Assembly: GCA_027922465.2 (NCBI GenBank)
Contig: BQMF02000100.1
Location: 496,001-560,000 of the forward strand
DNA length: 64,000 nucleotides
Origin: Turritopsis dohrnii
Taxonomy: Eukaryota > Cnidaria > Hydrozoa > Anthoathecata > Oceaniidae
Reading direction: 5' to 3'
The notes beneath the pieces were generated by a model. It had not been told where the DNA came from and did not search any database. It saw only the letters and a list, made by a program, of their open reading frames with translations. Position 1 is the stretch's first letter, and every line of letters begins with the position of its first letter. Below are positions 34,950 to 45,853 of this stretch, one piece after another. The position numbers were made by a program, and so were the translations under genes.

Positions 34950-37228
34950 AGACAACACTTAAATGAACAGTAACAATAGAGACACTACGATAATTTTTCA
35001 GTATCATCAGCTAAGATTTATGTTTACATGGTTGTCTATTGTACCGGCAGGTGTTATGATTTCCACATACGGAAGAGTGAGTGTTTCGCTTCAGTCATCC
35101 ACTTTTTTGGTATTTTAAAGTTCTGGTGGTGCTGCACCAGTCCAGTCCACAGTAGGGTCTCTTCTGCCTTGTTTGTTATTTTGTCCGTGGAGGCTGGGTT
35201 GGAACATATATTCGAGGGTATAGTTATTTATTTCATTTTATGATCCGCGCATTGTGGCAGTATCTGGCCACCATCAGTGTTTATTCATCCTGTGTTTCAC
35301 CTTCTAAGCTGAGGGTTATATGATCAGATAAGCATTGGGTTTTGATGTACTTTACTTACTACATATGCCAGGGTGTGTTGATGATAGGGTCTGAATATGG
35401 GTCGGCTGCCATCATCTCCCTATAGCTAGACAGGAATTTATTGTCTTGTGAGTTCCCAGTACCTGGTCGTCAGATCGTAACTAGACATGTCATAGGGACC
35501 ATACCACAGATCTTATTGGTGTTCTCTATGAGCATTAATCATTTCTCATGCATTTCACCTCCTGGGCCTCGGTTGTCCCTCTCAGTATGGCCGTTGAGTC
35601 ACAGTCTTGGTATCAAAAGAATAGTTGGTTATTTGCAGTATGCTATGAAGCACATGGTATTGGTGGTTTGGCTTCTTAGTGTACAGAGGGATTCTTGAAT
35701 AAGGGCTTGCAACACCCATGTAAAATGTTGCGGCCTGCGTAAGTGACAAATGGATGCTACATCTCTTTACGACACCTACACGGGCAGGGAAGGTCATAGA
35801 GGCGAACAAAAGCCCTTATATGGTAGATGCTTTTGTGAACCAAGATGTCTGTTGTGGTCAGAGCTCGGCTGTTAGGAGTGCCATTTTGCTGTTTTCCTTG
35901 AGTGTCTCATCAGTGTCATCCTTCTTCAGGCACATAAGCAATTCGTCGAATGGATGGATCGTACTTTCGGTAGGTTAGGGTGACTCAGCCTGTAGTTATC
36001 ATCGTGTCGACACTTATTTTCGACCTAGCAGTATATCAAATATAGATATGGTAGTCACACATCTGCCTTGTCCTGCATGGGGTGTCCCTTGGGGCACAGA
36101 GGAATGGTTGGCCCATCTTAAGTTTTGCAGACTGGTACTTGGAGTTGCCTGCTCCTCTTGCATGATTTGTGTCCAAATGTAGTTGTGTTGGATAACCTTA
36201 CGCAATAGTACAGGAGCAGATTTGCCCGCACTAGCACACAATAGGAATTTCTTCTGTTAAGGGTTCTCTGTCTTTGCAGCCAATGTGGCATAGCTAGCTG
36301 GCACTTTCTAGTAGTACGATCAATAGAGCTACCTTTGTGTATTCTTCTACACGCTTGAATCCGTTAACTCTGCTTGATATCACATGGTGGATTATGGTAT
36401 TCTGTCACGGCCGTGGTCACTTAGAGGTATGGCTTTTCACAAGGTCTGGCACGACAGGATATGCTGGTCCTTCACATATTTAGAACAACAGACAAATACC
36501 GCAGGCAGTACAGCGGTGGTTCATTAGGATAACCTAATTATTTGTTCTTTGTGGTTGGGGCAATAGTCTATAACTATAAGAATAGCTTCATCATCATCTT
36601 CATCTCTGGGCACATACTAAAGTGGGTTTTCCACAATTATATAACATCATCGTCATCTTCATCTTTGGCAGTCCTCACTTTCTGTCATTCGTACCGATTC
36701 CACCGAATCTAGCTACATTCAGGTGAACCTTTATCTTGCCGGTGGTCGCCAGTGGTAAGACTGTTCTATACACTTTAGGCCATCAGACGGGTTCAGCTTT
36801 CCCGGTCATTACTATCCTCAGCATAATTGGGCACAGATCAGTTGATTATTCACCTGCTTGTTCTAAGACGGATCCCATTTAGGTGGGTCTGGCAGGGGAG
36901 TTCGGTCACATCGGGTTGGCTGCATATCGGACTTTAGGTTGTTACATTATCATCTTTCGGCAGCGTTGGGCGGAATTTTCCAGGCATCACCCACATTTGA
37001 GGATGTGAGGGGTTTGGTTCAGTTGTGTCAGCAGAATTCTAGATAGTATCATAGGTTAGGGTGTTGTCAGTGATGCTTAACCATCGTTGCTCACGTTTGC
37101 CTTATGACTCGGTTCACTCTCTATCACCATGGTTAGGTCGGTCTAGTGTGGGACTGTTGTTGCTACTGGTATTTAGCAGCTTTAGCGTATTTGTTGCGGC
37201 GTTTGGGGGAATTTGGGGTAATTAAGAA
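34950..37228. other. Block of different base composition, origin unknown
   Basis: From about 35 kb to the hairpin array the sequence is visibly richer in G and C, with few of the A/T runs that fill the rest of the window. All frames are closed by frequent stops; the longest open stretch in any frame has no recognised domain. TCATCATCTTCATCTCTGG and TCATCGTCATCTTCATCTTT near 36,590 and 36,645 are a small direct repeat. It could be a long-dead retroelement or an untranslated transcript; I saw no reverse transcriptase motif. Confidence 0.45.
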
Positions 37229-37975
37229 GTGCAGGTAGTTAAGAAGTCCGTCCTTGTTGACGGTTTGTCAGGATAAAGATAAATCATATTTGCTGTCCTT
37301 GTTGACAGTACACATAGTTAAGAAGCCGTCCGGGTGGATGGTTTGTCAGATTAGGCTCTGTCTTTGTTGACAGAAATCTCACTGTCCTTGTTGACAGCCA
37401 ATCAGATTAGGAAGCCATCCTTGTTGATGGTTTGTCAGATAGGTCAGATTAGGCTCTGTCCTTGTTGACAGAAAATTATGATTACTTACTGTCCTGGTTG
37501 ACAGAATATTATGATTACTTACTGTCCTTGTTGACAGAATATTATGATTACTTACTGTCTTGGTTGACAGACATATTATTATTACTTACTGTCCTGGTTG
37601 ACAGAATATTATGATTACTTACTGTCCTGGTTGACAGACATATTATTACTTACTGTCCTGGTTGACAGAATATTACGATTACTTACTGTCCTGGTTGACA
37701 GACATATTATTACTTACTGTCCTGGTTGACAGAATATTACGATTACTTTCTGTCCTGGTTGACAGACATGTTATTATTACGTAACTGTCCTGGTTGACAG
37801 AATATTATGATTACTTACTTTCCTGGTTGACAGACATATTATTACTCACTGTCCTGGTTGACAGAATATTACGATTACTTTCTGTCCTGGTTGACAGACA
37901 TATCAGACTAAGAGGTTGTCCTGGTTGATAGCCTATCAGACTAAGAAGCCGTCCTGGTTGACGGTTTGTCAGGTT
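37229..37975. repeat. Tandem hairpin minisatellite, about 22 units
   Basis: Core unit CTGTCCTGGTTGACAG: a 5-bp inverted repeat around a 6-base loop, separated by AT-rich spacers such as AATATTATGATTACTTA or ACATATTATTATTACTTA, with a period of about 30-37 bp. Edge units differ in stem sequence but stay paired: CCGTC/GACGG, CCATC/GATGG, CCGTC/GATGG (one G.T), GGTTGTC/GATAGCC (two G.T). One unit near 37,819 (TTTCC) has lost a pair. The middle of the array is nearly uniform; the outer units are the most varied. Confidence 0.9.
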
Positions 37976-38479
37976 CAGTTTAGCCATCACGCACCTCCAG
38001 ATATCCCTCAACTGCCAAATTATGTGTTTTTATTTCGCTGATGCCCTAGCCGATTAAATAGATATCTTGCTTTTACAGAAATCTAATAAAACTTTAAGAA
38101 GAGAGTTTACTTCAGAAATACATGATTTATTGTAAATCGAAAGAAATTGAAAAGAAGATGTTCAGGTGAAGTTTCAATCATCATGCTCAGTTCTTTTGTA
38201 AGTTCTGAAGTGGAGTCGAAGCCTATCTATATATGACATCGCAGTTGTTTGCTGAAGAAAAGACGTAAGTCCACACAGTACCAATAATATTATTACAACT
38301 TTAGCGTGCTGAATATGGGGAATGGACCAACTTTAAGTTCAAAATAATGTTAATCGTCATATAAAAATCTTAAAGGAAATATCTGTAATAAGAATGCATT
38401 AGGAACATTTAAAGTTGCATAATTGGATTTCTGCAAAAGCAAGAAATACTTAAAACCGGCTTTGGTTTTTCGTTTTTTT

Positions 38480-38650
38480 CTTACTGTCCAAACCTAGCAG
38501 TTCTTTGAATTTTGTGCATGCATTTACATGAAATCAAAGCACCATGCATTGCATGTCAGTGAAAGTACCAGTGATATTTGATCAATATTAAATATATTTT
38601 AAGAAATAAAATATATTTTAAGATAAAAAAGAAAATTTATAGAAGAAATT
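38480..38650 (+). mobile_element. 5' half of the tRNA-containing repeat (copy C)
   Basis: Matches the first half of copy A closely: CAAACCTAGCAGTTCTTTGA, TGTGCATGCATTTACATGAA, TTTGATCAATATTAAATATA and ATAGAAGAAATTA. It stops where copy A continues into the tRNA-like half. That half occurs 900 bp downstream in the same orientation (copy B), so the two may be one element split by an insertion. Confidence 0.7.
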
Positions 38651-39557
38651 AAGTCCCCCCGCAGCGAGCGTAAGCGAGCGAGAAGGCATAGTAGTTTCAC
38701 GAGATAGGCGAATGTCAGTTCCGATTTTGTTCTTCATCATCATCATCATCATCTTCTAACTTTCGTGTTGACGTTACACGGTGGTATACAATTATTAGCT
38801 GACTTTGCTTTTTTCCTATGTCAATAAGCATGGTACTGAGATTATGCTAAAATTGCTTAGACATTTTTCATATTACTTTTGTGTTGTTTTCGTGACGTGA
38901 ACGGCTAGGATTTTGAAGCACAGCTTGAAATCTGAAATTTTGCCAACAATACATTTTATTTTTGTATATGTTTTAGCTCTAAATCTTTCATTCGATAAAT
39001 TTTATTCAATGCACTGATGTTTGGCAGATCTTGCCTTAAAAAAATTTTGATTGGATTCCTGTGTATGCAAGAAAGCCTACAAATTGTCGTTCTTCGTGTT
39101 TTTCTTCTTTCTGTCCTCCAAACCTGGTGTGATCATGATCAATAAGACCTTTTTATATTTTTTTCTTGTTTTTTTATGTAAACTTGGGCTATTTTCTGTT
39201 TCGAATAAAAGTTTGAAACGCAGATTTCGAATGGATTTTTCGCTTTAATTTTTTTTTTTTTCAAAGTTTTTTTTTTCTTTTGGCTTACAGAATTTCTTTA
39301 ACAAATCTTAATCTTATTTTGATTATAAAATACGTATCCATGGTTTCAGTTCACACATTTCTTTTGTTTGTAGCAAATACTTTCTGATATTACTTGTTAA
39401 GCCTTACTTACACTTTTTGAAAGGTATATTAGCATCAGTGATAACAAAAAGTAACAAAAGTTTTGTTGTTTTTGTTTCCTTTGCATAGCTTACTGTGTGT
39501 ACAAATTGGAATGCTTGAGCGCGGGGGCATTTTTAGCTAAAGCTACATGCTAGTAAT
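38651..39557. other. Sequence between the two repeat halves
   Basis: Begins CCCCCCGCAGCGAGCGTAAG and includes a (CAT)n tract at about 38,738. If copies C and B are one disrupted element, this is the insert. No coding region recognised. Confidence 0.35.
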
Positions 39558-39855
39558 TATCTTTGACTGTGATCATCCTTTTCTAACTAAATAGAAGTAC
39601 TCAACGTTTTGTAAACAGAAGAGAACAAAAAGAGAACAAAAAGAGAACAAAAGAGAACGTGTATAACACAATACAAATGTGGTTTCGTGGCGCAGTTGGC
39701 TAGTGCATTTGGCTGTTAACCGAAAGGTTGGTGGTTCTAGCCCATCCAGATCATGCAACATTCTCTGTCGAATTTCATATGTCATAACATATTTCATTTT
39801 TCATAATTCAACAGATTTCTTTCTGCCTGTAAGCACATCTTGTTTCTTTTTATTA
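39558..39855 (+). mobile_element. 3' half of the tRNA-containing repeat (copy B)
   Basis: CTTTGACTGTGATCATCCTT, CTCAACGTTTTGTAAACAGA, a tRNA-like block, ATATGTCATAACATATTTCA and CTGTAAGCACATCTTGTT align in order with copy A. It also has a short AGAGAACAAA tandem repeat before the tRNA part that copy A lacks. Confidence 0.75.
39681..39757 (+). pseudogene. tRNA-Asn(GTT)-derived segment in repeat copy B
   Basis: D stem GCGC/GTGC, anticodon stem-loop TTTGG-CTGTTAA-CCGAA (anticodon GTT) and a T arm with one wobble are intact and very close to eukaryotic tRNA-Asn. The acceptor strands (GGTTTCG and CAGATCA) do not pair. Pol III boxes are largely kept; not a working tRNA. Confidence 0.75.
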
Positions 39856-40756
39856 TAACCACAAAAATAAAATCAAGTGGAGAAAAATATGAAAACATAT
39901 TGGTTAATTTTCTTGTTTATTTTTTACACTTCTACTATAGTTTTACATTACTTGAAGAATTATTCAATGTTTGCCTTACAAGTCAGTGGCTTATAAGTCA
40001 GCAAGCTATACAACGGAAACAAAAACAAAGAAAACTTTGTTACTTTTTGTTATCTCTTGGTCCTATGTCACACTGATCCTAATTTATACCTTTCAAATAG
40101 GGTAATAAGAAAAATTTAGCATACGAACTTCCTAAATAATTTAGCATAATATAATAATAAATTAAAAAATGTTTGCATAGTTTTCCATTCCAGTAGATTA
40201 AGGTAGAGACATCTTATTATGATATTAACATTTTAATGGGAAGATCTCAATCTCTTAATATTCAATTCCATATTACTTCAGATACTTTTATATATTTTTT
40301 CATATATTTTCATATATTCATTACATGAAAAGTTCATTTTCAAAAACACTGAAGGGCAATTAACATGGTACCATTTTACATACAATTTTCACAATGTTAA
40401 CATAAAAAATCATACGAAATTATGTCGTATTATGGTGTTGTGAACAAAAACGTTCAACATGTTCAACATTCATACAACATTGTATGAAACTAACCAATCA
40501 TATCGAAGAAAAAACAAACAAAAACATTTTTATACTAATGCTGAAATTTCTCTTTAAAACTGAATAGTGAAGACAAATGAGAGGATGGGTAAAATACAAA
40601 ACTTTATTGAGTCAAGTCATACATCAAATGCATATGACAAAAATTGTTCTACAAGTATAATACCATGTAAACTGCCCGTAATTTATCATTTTCATTTAAA
40701 AAACACAAATGATACAAAACTATGTAATCATACATTGCAAAATATATTCTACAAAG
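39856..40756. other. Intergenic, 3' side of K2P channel C
   Basis: AT-rich, no supported feature; probably includes the channel C 3' UTR. Confidence 0.4.
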
Positions 40757-43362
40757 TCAAAAAACTTTTCTTCTGGCCATTTTACTTTTGCTTACAGTGA
40801 TCAACATTTTCTTTCGACTCTTCTCCAAGATTTGATCTTTCCGATATCTTAAATACACTAACCACGAATCAATCAGACTGGCTAACATAGTCAAACCAAA
40901 TATTTCGTAAAAGACTAGTATGGATAAGAATGTGATGTGTGTTTGAAGAGAAGGTACAATATCGCCAAAGCCAACTGTGGTAAAGGTGTTGACCCAAAAG
41001 TACAAACTGTCTAATAAGGACATCTTATCAGTACTAGCAAGGAAGATGCAGCCAGCTCCGATATAACTCATCATCAGCATTGAAACTGATATGGCAGATA
41101 ATAGTTCTTCACTAACCTGAATAAAGAAGATAAAAGACCACAGCTAAAAAAATATAAAAGGAAGCCAAAAATCGAAAGAATAGAAACTTACAAACTTTCG
41201 TCTTTTACATAAGCAATTGTTTACAAGTGTGAAAAACTTTTTATTTGCCGTTGTGATGATTTCACCAGTTGCCTTCAACAGAGTCATCATGAGCGGTATT
41301 GCAACAATGGAAAAGAAAATATAAAAAACTTTCCCATTTTCCGTTTTTGGCACAACATCGCCAAAACCTGAATGACAAATAAAATAAACCAAGTTTCCAA
41401 TGATTATAATTATCTGGTAATTATTGTTAGTTTGTGTGAAGGTTTTTTAACTTCATCAACAAAAATTTATGAATCATGGTATAAATTGCCTGAAAAAGGT
41501 ACAACTGGTACATCAAAAGGCTTGCCACCTAGTAATGTGCATTAATCATAACATAAGTTTGCATTTTTAGCCCAGCTGTAATAACGTAGGATTTGCTTAT
41601 GATGTACCATTCAGCACACCTTACAACAGTTATACTCGACCCAAAAAAGAAAATCAAAATTGTAAAATTCACAGACACAATACTCTGTATACTTACCTAT
41701 AGTTGTGCTTGAGATGATCATGAAATAAAACCATTTGGTAAATATGAAATCACGATCTTCTACCTCTTCTGCATAGGCTTTCTTTAACTTCATTTCATCC
41801 ACACTTTGAAAAAATGTCTGAACATCATCCATAAATTTATTTTGAGTCTCTGCTAAAATTGGTATACTACCATTATATGTTTGCAACATGTATTCCCAGA
41901 ATATCTCAACATTACCACTTGTCAAATCATTTTTCTCGTGTGAATGGCTGTCATTCTGTGCATGTTCAATACTATGTTTATCAATAACAGGATCTTCAAT
42001 CACAGAAAAACACAGGGCACCAACACACAAAACCATCATAGTACCAGCGAATTGAAATGCAAACATCCAAAATCTTATCATCAATTTCCACCAAAGTTTC
42101 TGCTGCAGTCTCTTGAACCAATTCGGGATAATAGTTTTTTTTTCTTGAAGTTTTCCTCCAGTTACCGTGCCAACACCTGCTGGGTCATTCTTTGTTTTTT
42201 CATAATTTTCATGACTTTTATCTCCTTTTTCCACATTCTCAGCATCCTCATCTGTTTCTTCATCATAATCAGATAAGTCATCTATAGGTACTGTTAATGC
42301 TTTATGTATGCCATTTTCGTCATCTCGAATGATTTCAACAATTTTTCCAAGTGGTCCAAGTTCAACAGCATCAAAGCGAAATACATAACATTCAAAATCA
42401 TCAGGCTTCTCGAGTTTCTTCCTTTCTTCATTTTTTGATAAATAATCTCCATATAAGGTGAAGATATCATCAGTGATTGTAGCTTGCTTTTTTGACTTGT
42501 CAGGCTTTGTTTTTGTTCCTGAAGATTTTTTATTCCGATCATTTTGTTGATGATGAGTAACATAGGAAGGGTACAATGATTGAATGTCTTGCAAAAATGT
42601 AGACTTCCTAACTTCTGTGTTTGTAGTTGTGAAGAAATTTAGATAGTCTTGATAAATTGAATTGATATCATCAATCATATTATACAAGACATCCTTGGGA
42701 ATGTACACATGGTCATTGGAGGAATTTTCTTCAACACTTTTGTAGTTTAAATCATTAACAAATGAAGAGGCCAGATGTTTTGATTTTTTTTGTGAAGATT
42801 TTTTCTGTCTTCTGTCAACAGAACTTCTAAATGATTGTGATTTATGTACATGATTTTTATCAATATATTGCCAGTAAATTGATTTCATCTCATTTAGCAT
42901 GGAGTTGCTGTCTGCATTCAAGACATCATTGTCATTATCACCTTCGTCTGTTGCAGTTTTATCAGTGGTCCAAGAATGGTTTTTTGTTCTATTAGATAAT
43001 GAGAAATTTGTGAAAGTGTTCTGAATTGGCTTATTACCCATTGCATTCCAATCTCCAGGAAAATCTTTTAAAAAAAAGTTGTGATCGATTTTATTTACAC
43101 CAAAACTAGAAGTTCTTCTTTCAATACTTTGCTTTGTGGTTGGTTTTTTAGATGTGTGCACTTCTCTTTCCATGCATGGCACACTGACTTTTGCATTCCC
43201 ATTGCTAGCAAGCACGTCAGGAAAATCTTCAATATTTTCCAGCGTCTGATCATCACCATCATAGTAATTGGACAAGAAAGTATTGGAATTATTGCTATCA
43301 TTTAAATAATCTTTATAAAATTCATTGATCTCATCTTGTATAGTATATGGCCCAGTTGTCAT
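40757..43362 (-). CDS. Two-pore-domain potassium channel C with very long N-terminal domain
   Basis: Exons 43,362-41,697, 41,367-41,192 and 41,116-40,757 give 733 residues. An upstream in-frame ATG (43,395) exists, but MTTGPY is preferred because channel B also starts MTT. About 430 residues precede TM1. They include five copies of the motif seen in channel B: DEINEFYKDYLND (residues 8-20), NEMKSIYWQYIDK, DDINSIYQDYLNF, QDIQSLYPSYV and DDIFTLYGDYLSK. TM1 AGTMMVLCVGALCFSVIED, cap with NDS and NGS sites, pore 1 SSTTIGFGDVVPK, TM2, TM3 SMLMMSYIGAGCIF, pore 2 TFTTVGFGDIVPS, TM4 and a basic tail follow. Both filters read GFG. Residues 210-359 equal channel B residues 121-270 except one (S for L). 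Same strand and intron positions as A and B: a tandem paralogue cluster. Confidence 0.92.
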
Positions 43363-43395
43363 TATGACAAACGAACACGAGTGAAGCAAAAGCAA

Positions 43396-43989
43396 TCTTA
43401 AAGATGTGTTTAGAATAAATGTGTATGCTTAATGACAAAAATATTTCTATACATTTCAATAGAAGCTTGGAGTAAATGTGTGGGAGGTTACTTTGATTTT
43501 TGTTTAATAATTTATTTTACCTTAGATTTATTTGAATTGAAATCGACATAGACTGAAATACAAGTTACAAAATATTCAGAAAATTTCAATCAGCTTCTGA
43601 ATAAGTAAACTTGAATATTATTATTTTGATTCAATAAAGGAATGAAGAAATAATGCTAAGATAGTCATCTTGAGAAATCACTTGTTTACTGTGAAAGTAA
43701 TGGTATTCAAGATTCATTTTTCCTCATTTGAACAGTAACGACACCAAAGAGAAATAGGTTGACAAAATGTTGAAGACCTTAAAGGAAAAAAAAGAAAAAG
43801 AAAATTGACTTCTGCTCTGATTTAATGTATAAAGAATTAAATTTCTTAATCCTAACAACTTTCATAATTTTGTTAGGAAAAAAATACAAATTTTTAATTT
43901 CATGAAAAATAATGGTAGCGATTAATGAAGCTCAGTCTTCTTTCTTTCTCCACAGGCTATAAATTCTCAACAAAGTCTGTGTAGATACA
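43396..43989. other. Intergenic, upstream of channel C
   Basis: Nothing supported; expected to hold the promoter of channel C (transcribed leftward). Confidence 0.4.
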
Positions 43990-45115
43990 GTTACCTAGAC
44001 TCTACGAATTAGCAAACAAGAGCATGAACCAACTTAACCACTAAAACCAGTACTATCAATACCTGGGTCAGCAAATTATTGAATAGCGAAACAAGCTGCG
44101 GATTGGTTGCCAGTGGTTGAGGAGTGCCGTACTGATTCATCCACTAAATCAATTTACGGTAATTTGACAAACATACACATGGAGGAGGACCGGGAGATTA
44201 TTAGTTATGATGTTGGCTTGTTATTCACAATGTGCTAATTCAAGAACCAATAGATTATTGCACTGAATTGCTGTAATCCGATAACAATAAAAAAGCACTG
44301 GTTTCAAAAGAAATCTTCATTCAATCAACAACAATGTGCAGTTGTACCTTCTCAACTTGCACAACGTGGTTACTATTGTCTGAAAGATGGATTGCTGATG
44401 GGAAATCCTTTGACACCTAACCTAGCAAAAGGTTGGTTAAATCAATTATAAGAATGATCAAAATTAGAGATCATTCCAAACCAATTACATTCTTCGGGAG
44501 ATAAAAACCAATCAAATAAATGAAAACTTGACAAAATCATTAACTATTACCCATGTCATTTTAACATGGAAAGGGAGGAGGAAGTATTTCATCTTCAGAT
44601 ATGAAAATTGTCCATTTGGGTGAGCAATTATCATCAACGTGGTACGCAAGTCTACTGATACAAATTCAACCATGAACTTCCACACATTGGATCCAAAGTA
44701 TAAAATTTAGCATTTAATGCTCCTTTGTAATGGGTATGATTTACTGAACTTACTATACATGCAGTTATCTGGGAAAACTTTCATGACAGTCGTTCCATGA
44801 TAAAAGACGTTTTGCAGAACAATCAATACTGATCATTGTTTCTTAACTCGAACCATAAAACTTCCAAGTAGAACATGTGAATGAAGAGAAAGATTATGGA
44901 AAGGAAGTATAGCATGTTGAGAAATTAGTTTTCCTACAATGCAGAGGGAACATTTAAAGAGAATTTTGAATCCTTTCTCAAGCATATGAATGCGATAAAG
45001 AAATTGAAAACAGTATTACCATCGTTAGAATTACCAGTTGAGAATGCTACAAAAAGTGGAATAGTCTACCAAATCAAGTGTCCACGGTGTCAATCATGCT
45101 ATATCAGGTAGACCA
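43990..45115 (+). mobile_element. Decayed Penelope-like element (reverse transcriptase plus GIY-YIG)
   Basis: Frames are broken but the motifs come in the right order. Near 44,165-44,230: NLTNIHMEEDREIISYDVGL, matching the RT block (xVSFDVxxLFT). Near 44,385-44,430: DGLLMGNPLTPNLAKGW, the fingers/palm motif (MGSPLxPxLA). Near 44,640-44,700: RKSTDTNSTMNFHTLDPKYK. Near 45,055-45,110: KSGIVYQIKCPRCQSCYI, the GIY-YIG endonuclease start (xVYxIxCxxCxxxYIGxT). RT joined to C-terminal GIY-YIG is the hallmark of endonuclease-bearing Penelope-like elements. The copy is dead: several stops and frameshifts, and the tail ends after CYIR. Confidence 0.65.
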
Positions 45116-45853
45116 CCTGTATAAAAGAGCAAAAAAGGGCTGGTATTCCCCTTGGGAATGGGTTTCAAGTGTGCAACATACAGCCGTCAATAGATGCAGT
45201 CTTCTCCTTTTAAAAAAATAACATGCGTGTGGTAAAACACACTCGTAAAATTTCCTACGTGTGTGTTTGAAATAGCATGCATCACTGTACGTCACCAGTA
45301 AAATAATATACTTCCTTTTAAGTGAAAATAAGTATTACCATTGCGCAATAATCTTTGTTTGAAATGGACTTGCCCATTTGGGTAGACAATGTGGAATCAC
45401 ACGATGATGACAAATTCATGCGTACGATTAAAGGAGAAGACTGTAGATGATCATCAAGATTATGGCTTTTCCTTTTGCAAACCAATAATGACAATAATGA
45501 CATTGGAGGAATTTTATTTAAAGATTATTAAGCCATCTCTAAATACAAAGGATGAATAAAAAAGTCGAACTTAGGGTATTAAAACATAGTAATTAATGTT
45601 CCTATTACTATTTGATGTTAACTTTCATTTTGTTTGTTTTTTTCATTTCTGTTTTGGCTTTTAGTGTGTATATGACTGTACATAGGGTCATATAACTTTG
45701 TACGAATTTAACCAAGCAGTTTTACTGCTTTATTATTTCAATTGTGATTTAGACTCGATGATGAAGTGAAAACTTCAAATATACTGTCAAAATACACTGT
45801 TGCATTGGTTGCTTTCACAATTTTTTTCCACAAAATGTCAGTCCAAACATTAC
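45116..45853. other. Intergenic or 3' region of the lysine-rich gene
   Basis: No supported exon. The frame of the lysine-rich exon at 45,947 stays open through its donor to a stop at 45,738 (GNVWTDILWKKIVKATNATV), so a retained-intron ending is possible. Confidence 0.35.

Noticed and set aside
37229..37975. CRISPR-like array (regular dyad repeats with spacers)
   Set aside because: The spacers are near-identical to one another, the repeats are only about 16 bp, and the surrounding genes are spliced eukaryotic ones. It is a minisatellite of hairpins.
37811..38011. Minus-strand open frame through the hairpin array
   Set aside because: It is a translation of the tandem repeat itself (STRTESN-type repeats) and has no independent coding signal.
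39681..39757. Functional tRNA-Asn gene
   Set aside because: Anticodon arm is intact but the acceptor stem is not, and the same block is embedded in a repeat family.
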